Assembly (NCBI GenBank): GCA_020698575.1
Contig: CM036256.1
Location: 15,639,908-15,703,907, forward strand
Source of the DNA: Bostrychus sinensis
Taxonomy: Eukaryota; Chordata; Actinopteri; Gobiiformes; Eleotridae
Direction of reading: 5' to 3'
DNA: 64,000 nt
Shown here one piece after another: positions 26,701 to 38,700 of the stretch. How positions within the stretch are numbered: position 1 is the stretch's first letter; each line of letters starts with the position of its first letter. Below the pieces are notes generated by a model. That model saw only the letters and a program-made list of their open reading frames with translations, was not told the DNA's origin and searched no databases. Both the position numbers and the translations under genes were made by a program.

Positions 26701-29700
26701 AAAGTAAGATGATGCATACAGGTACACTGCGTGATCTAGGTGGTCCAGGAGGTCCAGGGAGGCCAGGGGGGCCTGGTAAACCAACTCCTGGTTCGCCCTA
26801 GTGGGAGGAACAAATGTATGTCATACACAGCTGGTTCAAAAATAATGTACTAATAAACAATTGTACTACTTGCAAACCTTCTCTCCTTTGGCTCCAGCTT
26901 CTCCAGAGAGACCTGGCGTTCCCTGAGTCCCTCTCTGACCCTGGAGTTAAATTAAAGGTTCAACAATAATTTTATTAAATAACTTCATTTTTATTAAAAA
27001 ATATAACTGTAGAAAACTTACTTGATCGCCCTTGTCACCTTTGCTTCCCTGGAAAACGGACAGAAGGCACAAAGAAAACTTTTTTTTTTTCTTTTCAAAC
27101 TCCAAAACACTAATGTCTTATAATCAGTGGTTGTGCATAGTACCTGCTGGCCATCCCTCCCTGGAAATCCTGGAAGTCCTGGAGGCCCTGTTGGTCCTTG
27201 TGGACCCCGGGGTCCAGGATGACCTTTGCCCGATGCAGGAGTGGTGCCTGGGGGTCCAGGTGGACCTGGTGGACCTCTGGGCCCTGGATCACCCCGCTCT
27301 CCTTTCAGTCTATATCTTCCTTCTCCTGCCTCCTCAGTCTTATGAGGTTCTACAAAAAGCAAACCACAACATAAATACATTTTCCAATAACAGCAAAAGC
27401 TGTATGATGGAGGGACCACCTCCAAGTTGTAAGATTTACTGTTATTGATATTATAATATTTTAGAAAGGAACAGCTTGTTCACCTCTCATACGCTCGTTA
27501 GCCTCAGTTGGAGTCAGCTGACCTGAGTATCCATCAAGTTCAGACTCTGGGGCCTCAGTCGGTGGAGCACTAACTGGAACACTGTCTTCCTGTTTAGGAA
27601 GGAGACAAAAGTCAGCAGACCTGAAAAAGTACCACTACAAAAAATATTAAATGATATTGTTGGTACAACACCAGCCATTCCCTACAAACTACTGAGTTTA
27701 AAGATTAGGATTACAGATCTTATCATTAATCTTATTTTTACCAACATAGTCTTTATATATGTATTAGGAGATGAAAGTACACATGCACAAATTGTCTCAA
27801 GTCTAAGCCAACTGTAGTGAGATCCCATGGTCTGGACAAGAAAGTGACCTTGGCTTCTGGTAACATTTGTTTTGTTTATGGAGGACATTTCTTTTGAAGC
27901 TTCAAAGACACTGCTGATTGTGAGATGTTTAGGGTCAGGCTGACTTCCTTATTGTAGGAGGATGAAAGGCTCAAAGATGGGAGTCTTTGGGTCTAGCCAG
28001 TGAAAAGAGGGTTGTGCATCATACAGTGTTAGGCATAACATCAAATTAAACATATATACCATCAGTGGAGGAGGAATTGGTCAGTAGCATTTTTCCTGCT
28101 GTTAAATTAAAATGTCCTAATCCTAAATGTATCCCACCTTATCAGCCACTGAGCCCACCTGTGCAGTGCTGGGTTTTCTTCCCTGTGAGTTCTTCATCAC
28201 TTCTTCCTCTGTTTCCCTGTCGTCCAGTGCATCATCCCCACTGGAGTATCCTGAAGCCTTTATTAAAATTGTGTATGTTAGCTGAAAAAAACTTGACGAC
28301 GCATCTATATGTCACAAAGGTTAAAAATATAAATATTTAGAATAAAATGTGTATTATTAGTCTTCATTACATCAAGCCAATCCTGTCTAATTAATCCGCA
28401 ATGATGTGCTTTGACCACAAGGGGCAATGTTTTTCTTTCATTGTGTGTAGCAGGGTTATAATACTGGCTTGATGGAAGTACAGTAAAGAACAGAGTCTGT
28501 GTGTATTTGTTAATGTCTTACATAAGGATCATCATCTTCGCACTGCTCCTCAGCAGCTCTAGGATCATCCTTTATCACCAGCTGCTGAATAGACCCCTGA
28601 GGAAAAAAAGCTATAATGAAAAAGAGCTCTTTTGTCTGTTTGACAATAAATTTGTAAAATTTTTATGCAAAAAAAGCATTAAACAATCAACTATTATTTG
28701 TTATGTAATGTACTAGTACAACTTTAGTAATGTCAGGACCCAGATATTTTCAGACTGACTCTCCCACTGAACTGGACATACAGTATTTTCTGGTCATGCT
28801 TTAGAAATCTTGTTCAGTCAGGCTACACTGCACACAGCGCAATCAAACATGAATAAAAGTGCCCTGTCACTACAAGAGCAGTCAGTGTTACCAGTGTCAG
28901 CTTGGTAAAAACTGTTGTAAGAACTGATGTAAATGATTCTGGATGCTTTTTATTTTAAAAGAAAGATTTCTCTCGGAAATAGTCAAGTTAATAAAACTGC
29001 CAAAACCAACCATTATTCAAGGGAATCCAGGAGGCAGAAGAAAGTCATTACAAGCCTTTTCCCCTCAATGCAATGTCATGTTTTTAATTACACTATTTAA
29101 TTTAACTTACTAAACTAAAAGGTTTTACAGTAACCCTTGATCTGAGCACAGCTAAGCTCTGCATGATGACATCTGTGACTTACTCCTACATCCTTTTTTC
29201 CAATCTCTCCTTCTTCCCTTTATGATATTTTTAACTTATTGATTACAGTTCAGCTTTTATAGTCTCACCCGATGACATAAACTTACCACAAACTTGTCGA
29301 GGCCAGTGCTTCCTGCGTTTCCAACAAAAATGCCTGAATTGTGTGAAAAAGTGAGTCTGTCAGGTCTTCGATTAAAGGTTGTCCTCTCTGCTTCACCACA
29401 GTCCATGTAGAGACGCACCTCTTCATGCTCCACAACCAACTAGATGCCACATAGCAAACATTACATTTGATAATTTTAGCTTTTATTAGAATTTATTGGT
29501 ACTTGTTCAGTAAGACCAACCGTGAATCGTGTCCACTGATCGGTCATATCTGGCACAGTGAAGGCAGCGGCTTTGTGGCTGTGAGAGGCCTGCTCTCTGT
29601 CAGTGTAGTACAGTAGGATGCTCTGGAGGCCCCCACGCACCGGAGTGAGGGCCAAACCCAGCTCCACCACTTTCTGATGGGGATCGGTGATGGCAAAGAG

Positions 29701-32700
29701 CACCCCTCCTCTTGTGGTTGCGGGACGTACCTACAGCAAAAAGGACATCACAACAATAAATATGTATAGACCGTTCTCAGTCACGTGACTTGGTTTGTTG
29801 CCGCTGCCATTTTGGATGGCAAAAAGGCGGTGTAGCTGGCTAGTGATTAGCAATCATGCATAGAAATTGAGTTCATATTTACCACTTTCTACACCGGTTC
29901 AATGCTTAACGTTAAGTGGTCAGGTCAGACAGCGATATTTAGAGAAATGTTCACTTGTCGATGCTTAAGCCATTATGATACGTCAAAATTACGGTTTACC
30001 AGCCTTCAACACACAATCTGCTTTGGAATACCACAACGTTTACAATTATTTAGTCAATCAATCGACAATCTCACTTTATAGGGACACAATTAAAAGCTTA
30101 CAAGAGGCATCTTTAGAGGCATAAAAATATTTAGTGGCAGGATGGGTGACAGACCTTTAGTATGGAAAGTGCCCTTAAACAACTGTTGTCCATGTGAGTA
30201 GGCAGATGAGAGACGTAGATTAGTGAAAAGGCAATATAAATACTTAAATAAAGTAGGCTTTCCATGGAGGTTTACAAGTCTAAAATTATAAATCAAAATT
30301 TAAGGCCTTAAAAGGTCGCAAATTTGCTGAGATATGGAGTATTAAGATTTACATATGTTTGACCTCATTCAATCTAGCGGCGACCAGATTCAGAAAGAAA
30401 CTCCGCGAAAACATAATTTGCACGGTTATTATTTTGTCAATACAGGCATGATATACATTGTTAGAAAGCTTATGTTCTGTACAAAATGGGAATTAAGTTA
30501 ACTTTATGCTTAAAATAGGACATATGTGTAATTAATGACGATTCCTCAGTATGCCCAAACTGAAAGACTTTTACCTTTGAACACTGGTTCTCTCCATAAC
30601 CAGTCCAATCCAGGATTAGTAATGCTCAATCAGTTCGTATAAATCCACAAGTAAATATCGAGATATATAAGTATTCCATGTTGTGAAAATAATCCTGTAA
30701 TCGCCATATCCTCACGCAGAAAATAACAAATACCAAGCTGTCCTGAACATTGTATTTTCTTTTTCTCCCCAGTTTGCTAAATGGCCGTGAAAACGTGTTT
30801 ACCCTGCTAATAAACCTGAGCAGACAGTAAGAACGACGCTTCAGATCGGTTTTTACTTTGATGATTAAAGCAGGAACGATCTTTTATGTGACTTTTTTAA
30901 AGAATAAACTTTGTCAAACAGTGCAACATTAACTTTTTTACTTCAAAAGACAGCTGGTAGATGCTATCACAGATATAGGACACATTAAACTATTTTTGAT
31001 GAGTAAAACAAATTTAATTTGTGACAACCGGCTTTTGCCATCCAACATGGCGGCTCCGTAAATCTCCGCGGAAATCAAGTGATCAGATGACGCTGCCTGA
31101 GAAGGGTCTATAGGGTTCAAAGGTGGACGATAACTACAAACTTTTACTCATATCATTCACTTTTGGAAAAAAATGTGTCTGAGTATCTTCCAAAGCATGC
31201 CTTTTGAGGAAAGAAAAATCTTCCTTTCACTAAAGTAATTTTGAAATGTCTAAATGAGTATTGTTTTATTTTGGTGGCAAACAGGGTAATAATAGTAACA
31301 GTAGTAGTTGGAGATGTAATAGTGATATTAATAATAGTCATAGTAGTAATAGCAGTACTTGAGTAAAATTATTTTGTAGTAGCAGTACTTTTACTTGAGT
31401 AGAAAGTTTGAGTATTTCTTCTGCCACTGTTGGTGATGCAGTGTTGTCAGATGGTCACAAGATGGCAGCACAGTGCATTGAACAACCATATGTGTGTCCT
31501 TCTGACTTATGAATAACATCTATGACTGCATTTGGTTTTTAATTAATGTTTTGCCATTACCGTGACAATGATGGCAAAGTCCCGGTAGAATGACCCTGGG
31601 ATAAAGGTCTTGGTGAGCCTGCCGATGTTGGCTTCAGGCCCAAACTTGTAAGATGGGAAACCCTCAAAGCCGGGGGCGAAGGAGACCGCAGGAGGAAGAG
31701 GGACTCCTATTAACTCTGTCAGGTCCAGATGTCCACCGGAGCCTCGTTCTGACAGGGACAGAGAAGAGGAACGTTAGAAAAGGCTAACAATATAAATTCA
31801 ACTCATTCCTGCATCGTCTGTGATGTCCACTTGTTCTGCTGATACTCTGTGATTGATTATTTTTCTTTACAACTTCTTCCTTCTAGTAAATATACATTAA
31901 GCAAGCCAATCTGGATTTCTCACATCTCAAACAATATGTCCAGTAAAATTAGTCACTTAAGTGGAATTTTCTGGCAATCTTTAATATATACCACAACAAA
32001 ACTAACTCAAACTAACCCACTTCACTAAAGGAGAGCCCAAGAAGTGCCTTTCAGCTGCTCCCCTTCTTTCAGGGGTCGCCGCAGCAAATCATTCGCATGG
32101 GTACTTTTTTATGCCGGATGTTTAGTGTCCAAAGCACTACTGTAAACATGTTGTATTAAAAGCATGTATTCTACAAAATGGTTTCAATGGTTCTTCTGGT
32201 TTGGCTCAAGTCTGTAATTAACTGTGATCAGGAATAAAGCAAGCAGCTGTGTGTGAATAAAATAGTGTGAAATAACTCCAGAGCACTTACAGATCATATT
32301 CTGCTCTACTTACAAGAACAAATGTAACAGCAAAATGCTTGGCCATTAAATCTGAATTCATTCAACAACTCAAGCAAATAATCTGTAGGAAAAGTGCCTT
32401 CCTCGGGTGTGACTAAAAAAACAGAAAAGCCATTACTGGAGGACAGTTTAAATTATTTCTTTAGTGTTTAACAGCTTGCCAGCATCTAATCACTTTTACT
32501 TTCCACTGTTATTCCTGAGTCTAATCCACATCATGTTGGTTGCATGATCAGCTTGTGGAGACTTATTATAAAACCAATATTAGCAAGCCCCTGTGTCGTG
32601 TTGCTGTGTAACCTGTGTAAACGTACTTCAACCCTGCCATGTTGCACAAAGGCTTCCCACTGCTCAGCCCGCTGTCTCTAGATTTAGTGCAATGGAGGAC

Positions 32701-35700
32701 ATCTGGCGACATCTGCGTTGCATACCACCATGAGCGACAGAAATAGCCAGATAACCTGCTCTTCTTTGCAGAGATAGGCTTGGACATCAAAGACCAACAC
32801 TTAAGATACAGTGGAAAAGCTGAGGGAGTGAGGCACTGACAAATCAAGCATTGTTAGACTATATCATTCATTAATTTATTTATCTTCTTCCGTTTATTCC
32901 CGTTAAGGATTGCAAGTGACTGGATCCTATCCCAGCAACTATGGGACAGAGACATAGACAAACCAACAACCATTTACTCTCACATTCATTTACTAAGGGC
33001 AATTTAGAGTCCACCTAACACATGCAAGCCTTCGGATGGTGGGAGAGAGCCCAAGATAACATGAGAAATGAGAAATAACATGAGCCCAAGATAACATGAG
33101 AAAGACATGCATCTCCACTCAGAGAGCTCACCCCCTACAGACCATATCAATTGTGATTAAAAAGTGTGTTAGGCCAAGGAAAACCTCTAGAGATGCCACA
33201 AATAGACTCTGTGGTTTCTTATCAAATTCCTCCTCCTGTGACTCACCACTTTTCCAGTGCTTTAGTGGTTTGTATGTGGCTTTGGTTTTGATGCTTCCAT
33301 TTGCATTATCCTCTGGAGGTAAGATCCAGGCCTGAGTGGTGTCCTGCTTAGACACTGACACCGTTAGGACTGCTGCTGAGGAACTTTCTGTCTGAGTGAT
33401 GCTGCTCCATGCAGCTCCTACTGTCACCTGGTCCTGCTTCTTTCCCTCCCACTCAGTTGTCTCTTCTGGAGCACCCAGGGAGGTGGTTGATGGAGAGATG
33501 GTGGAGGGGGAGGTGGAAGGAGGAGAAGTAGTCGACCTGGCTTTTGAGTTAGCCCAGATGAAGGTCCACCACTGGGTTTGTACCGGCGAAATGAGGACAA
33601 ATAGCACAGCAAGGTAGAAGCAAATCGATGCCATCTTCTTGTTTGAAGTCTTGTTTAAATTTGACAAAATACTCTAGTAGCAAAAGTCCAAACAATTTCA
33701 AGCCAGCCTCAGCAGCCCTGAGAGGATCTAGATAAGATACAGTGAAATCCAGATATTAGTAGCACCAAAGTCTTCAATTCTCTATTTTCACCATAGCTTT
33801 ATTGTCCCTTTTCCTTATTTGGCTTTGGTAGCTGCCTGCCATCTCACTGCCTCTTCTGACCATGTATAATTACCGACTCCCCCTCCGGCCACAGCACACT
33901 TGATTTTCTCTCCCTCTTTACCCTCAGACGGCAGATTAGAGAGTCCATTTACCGCTCCTCCCTTGTCTTCCTCTTCTCACACCTACCATTTACCACGAGG
34001 CCAGCCCACTTCCATATCCTAATGCACATACAGCATATAGTGTTGTTAACATACACACATTCTGCCTCCCAATATCTTAAATATCCATCTATTACTTTAA
34101 AAAATAAAGCATCCAGCTATTTTTTTTTTTATCAGTTACTAATCTTGTAACAAGTTGTAGTTTGCTATAGGATAATTAAAAATGTATTCTTTTTTACTCA
34201 CTTGTGTACTCACTTGTTGCTCTGTGTGACTAAAAGTTAAGTTAGCTTTGTTAATTAGTACATACTGTACATAAAAGGCTGGAGCCTAATTGCAAATAAT
34301 CTGTGATTCACTGGACTAAATAAGCAACCCAGTGGAGGTATTTATAAAGTGATTTATAAAGGCTGGATGTTCCCTCTGCTGCAGCTGACAGTACATAGAG
34401 AGACTGGGAGAGAGGCCCCATATTGATGACAAAGAGAAGCCTGTTCTGTTGTATTGTGCCAGTCTAAATGTTTGGTGAGGGCCAGGATAAGGGCCGGAGA
34501 GTGCTGCTGAAGATGGTTCACTGGGTGTATTATATATAATATATAATAGTGTACAGTTTTTGTGGAAAAAAATCATATTAATAACAATCATGCTTGACAA
34601 TCAGCAGGACCATAAAAACATTTTAGTGACCATCATAACTTATGTTAAACCTATGATAGCTTGTTATTTACTGGTATCTCCTTCATTGTAAATGCTTCGA
34701 ACAGATCTACACAGGCTAATAGTTGTTAGCTACAAAAAATAAACAAAAAACAAACAAACAACCAAAAAAAAAAAAAAAAAAAAGAAGTACTTTAATAATG
34801 TAATATTTAAAACTACTCAGTACTACAATACTTAGCATTAAGGTATATTCAGAAGAGTAGTTTGAAGTTTTTGGTCAATATTTATATTTTAAATTGAGCT
34901 GACTGACATTGTAGTATATAAATGTTAGACTTACAGTGCCCATAGAGCCTGAAGTATTATTTCGGCACGAGTTGTTGGTTGTTTCTCGCAGACTGCGCCA
35001 ATCCCTAAAAAATCGTGCTATCATAACGTTAGCTATGCAAATTAGCGTCAATAAATTAAGGTGCGAGTGCGCATGTGTGGACATAGCCCGGGAACGTTTG
35101 GTAAGTGCGTAAAGGTGTTTTTTTTTATTGTTAGTAACTAATTTTACCAAGAGTGGTGGGCAATTTCAGACTAAATCCAGAAGGTAATGCCGCTTGTGTG
35201 AAAAGTTTATGTTGTTTTGTAATTGTAAAACTAACTTTAAAATACTTGTCTTTCATACAATTAGATGCAATGTAGTAGTACTATAATAATTCCAGTACAA
35301 CAGGACAGGAGGAAAGATCCCTTTTAAAATGAAATTAGCTGTTAATTAAACCAGTAGTCTAATTAATTGCTATGTCTTCATTTGGATGGTCCAATTACAG
35401 TTAGGAAGAGTAGGATAAAGGATAAGGTAAACTAATGGAGCAGATGATGGGTTTAAGATTTTGAAAGAGGAAAGTAACCCTGAGGGAGTTGGGCGTGATT
35501 AGTCATGGATTAACCAGGGATCAGTGGTTGTGGGACAGGCAGGGGTGAGGAGCTTGAGGGGTTATGGAAGAGAGGGATGGGGGGGCAGCTTTAATGCTAC
35601 TCCCCAGTGAGATGTAGCATGTCATACACACGCAACATCATCACAGGTTATGTCTGCTATGTGGCCTACTGTAGCTCTCATCCTCTGTCCAACCACTGAT

Positions 35701-38700
35701 CCTTCCCTTGCCCTGATTAACCCTGAAGTGCTGGGGTCCCCTCTGTCAATAGTCATTAGGAAATGTACAGGTCTTAACTACAGATGTGCTATGGTTATCC
35801 CTTTCTGCAGACGCTACCAGCACTAACTGCAGGATACATACCCCTCCATAAGAGACTAGGGCTGCAGCAGATTCACATAGGACTATTAGTTTTAAATTTT
35901 AGCTCTGATTAATATTTTTGGTGGTAATCATTAGCAAAATGTGACACGAATGGAAAAAAGATAGTTAGGGACCAGTGGTGGGATGTAACAAAGTAATAGT
36001 ACTTAGTTACTTTACAATTTTCAGGTATCTGTACTTGAGTATTTTTTACAAAGGTACTTTTACTTTTACTTCACTACATTTTAGAGCAAGTATCTGTACT
36101 TTTTACTCCACTACATGTATGACTTGGTTTGAAATACAAAGTATTTTGAGTTTTCGGTTTAAAATCATGTGTTCTTGCCGTGCCCTCACTGTAGACAAAC
36201 AGTACTTGAATATAACAGATGCAGTAAAGTAGAAACATCAAAATAATAAAGACAGAAGACCTCAGCAACAGATTAATTCTCTTCTGTTGCTGTTTGTTCA
36301 TTTCATCTGGAATCAGCACAATTTTTCAGCAAAATCCCTCAGATGTGTCACTTTAGTGAGTTATTGAGTCAAAATACTTTAACTTTTTTACTTTACAAGT
36401 ACATTTAAAAGTAAGTACTTTTCTAATTTTACTTAAGTAGAAATTTTAAGGTGATACTTTTACTTTTACTTGAGTACGTTTTTGCATATTTATCTGTACT
36501 TTTTCTTAAGTAAGGAAATTTAGTAGTTCTTCCACCACTTTGAGATAGAAATTGGATTTGAGAAAGGACCTTGTTTCAAGCTAAAGCATCAAAGTCAATT
36601 TGAGGCTCTTCTCTTGTTTATTTTGGGCTAAAAAGTTAACTGTTTTGCTCTAAAGGCTATGGGCTGTAACTTCACACATGGGTTACCTGCAACCAAAACA
36701 GCACATGCTCAAGATTATACTGCATTATCAGCAAATCCAAACCAGGCTACATCATTTTGAATATAATTTTCAACGCTAGATGAATAATCCCAAAGCAAAT
36801 GGATCACAAAATATGATAACTGCATTCACCTCAATTCAACAATGTATAACATGTTTTTATATTATGCAATTATTTTTTTGACTAAGAATAAGTAAGTAAG
36901 TGAATAACAAAGATAGTTGTGGCAGACAACAAAACTCAGGGTGACCCCATTAGGGCCTCTGGATTCCTGGAGGGGTTACCCCCTTCACCCTTCACCTCTC
37001 TCTCACTTCCTGCTCTACCTAGTAACCGCCCTGACAATATACTCTAATTGGTTTACTGTCACTGCCATTAGCCCACGAGATGCTATGAATTTATTCACCC
37101 AAATAACAAGCACATGTGGAATGCTACACACCACTGGAGTCAGTTAGTTTAGTGGGTTTAGTTTTAGTGCTTACAGTTTACAGGACATATGTTCATTCTA
37201 ACCTTAATTATGTTGTTAATAATCTTTGGAGAAATATGCCTACCCATATATTGATTTAATAGTTTTGTTTTGTTTTGTCAATTTAAATACATGTCATATG
37301 TTTTCTGTGAGGAATAAATTATTCTAAATCTAGCAGTTACAAAGCGAAGTACATTCATCTGTGAGGTCTTCTGTTTAAACAGTAAGACCTCGAGGGACCT
37401 GTGTGTAGTGCAACTCTGGCTCCACCTAGTGGTAAGTGAGTATAATGCATGTAATAAAAAAAAAAAAAAAATTACAGGCTCCAACCAAGTTATAAATAAG
37501 TTATTATAACTTAAATTAAAAAATTCATTTTTATTTTTTCTTGTACACATTAACAACTTATTTGTTTTAAAATGATATTATGCATTTATTTATAACTTAG
37601 ATCTGTATTTTTGTCCACTTTAAAAGACATAAAAAAAAATTTACATAAAAAAAAAAAAAAAAATTGGGGGCATGGTAACAGAGCAGTTTGTGCTCTCACC
37701 TCCGAGCAAGGAGATTGTGGGTTCGATCCTCGGGCCGGCCAACACACAAACTCTCTGAGTGGAGTCTGCATGTCCTCCCCATGCTCCTGTTGGTTCTCTC
37801 TGGCTTCCTCCCACCGTCCAAAGACATGCATGTGTTAGGTGAATTGGTGACTCTAAATTGCCCCTAGTGGATGAATGTGTGAGTGAATGGTTGTCTGTCT
37901 GTGTGTATCTTTGTGTCAGCCGTGCGACAAGCTGGCCCCTGTCCAGGGTGTATCCCGCCTAAAGTTACTGGGTTAGGCTCCAGTCACCCACGACCCCTAA
38001 CAGGAATAAGCGGAAAAAGATGAATGAATGTCAACTTTAAAATAGGTTTTGCCAAAAAACTTTTTAGTCATAGCTGTCGAAGACTTTGCTTACTGCCTGA
38101 ACACACTGAACCAGTCTGCTAATCAGAGCGAAAGAGGTTTGGCTCCCTGACCAACAAATTTGTGCCAACCCAAACAGGAACTCAATTATTCAGCAATGCA
38201 AATGCTAACATTGTTATATCAAACACTGAGAAGAAAAAAATGATACTGTCATTCTTGAAGTCATACTAAAGAAGGACATTTGTGGAGCAGTTGTGATTTT
38301 GTGACTATGTCTCTTTTACTTCCCCACAGTGATCCTGATTGGCACATCCTCTGATCCATCTCCTCTGAAACATGGTGGGCGGGCTGCAGAGGTCAACAGA
38401 GCAGACCTGTTCTCATCTCAGGTAAAGCCCAAACAGCAGCAAAAGCCTCAAGGCCCAACTCATCAATGAAGTCAGTGTTGGTGAGTTGTGTTTCTCATGC
38501 ACCTCCCCCTGTCGTCCCACACATTCTCGTCCTCCTTGCTGCTCCAAAGATGTGTTTTCATTTCATATTTCTAGGCCATGTTCACTCAGGAAATGCTGAG
38601 CTACTTTTAAAAGTTACTGAAGGGGCTCAGTTATTGGGGGCACAGTGCGTTAAGGTCATCTATAGGTAGATTTAAGGATTAAGCTTGAGCTCTTGTGGAG

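Larger units (their letters stand above)
19942..28257 (-). other. col15a1: col15a1 acidic non-collagenous region and interrupted triple helix
   Basis: Acidic exons 28257-28159 and 27589-27484 lead into Gly-X-Y exons, many of 27, 36, 54, 63 or 84 bases starting with a glycine codon. Interruptions include SVPYGNDALGSGFGDLDSD (26797-26574), a Ser-Gly-rich 58-residue exon (26153-25980), EDMEGSGKSD (24323-24264), an exon with two N-glycosylation sequons NVT and NFT (23179-23114), and VFPVRPRPHCKPGR (21786-21742), which matches a hallmark of type XV. Cysteines occur in GECGSVG (24597) and PHCK. Confidence 0.9.
28522..31748 (-). other. col15a1: col15a1 thrombospondin N-terminal-like (laminin-G fold) domain
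   Basis: Four exons (31748-31561, 29730-29521, 29439-29287, 28596-28522) encode about 208 residues with GVPLPPAVSF, FPSYKFGPEANIGR, FYRDFAIIV, RGGVLFAITDPHQKV, LLYYTDRE and GIFVGNAGSTGLDKF. Two cysteines (MDCGEAE and EEQCEDDD) correspond to the disulphide of this domain. All phases fit. Confidence 0.9.

Noticed and set aside
28159..28250. Alternative acceptor (TTCAG before GATACTCC) for the acidic col15a1 exon
   Set aside because: It breaks the frame with an early stop; using AAAG before GCTTCAGG gives 99 bases in phase and an open acidic reading.
33396..33617. Plus-strand ORF opposite the proximal col15a1 exon
   Set aside because: Shadow of the Ser/Thr-rich exon; the low-complexity composition keeps the other strand open.
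33635..33667. An 11-residue upstream extension of the proximal col15a1 ORF
   Set aside because: Its first codon is TTG, not ATG; the first ATG, at 33634, directly precedes a good signal peptide.
37664..37740. A functional tRNA gene at the B-box-containing sequence
   Set aside because: No cloverleaf can be folded by eye and the sequence continues into a known type of interspersed repeat body; it is a SINE-like head only.
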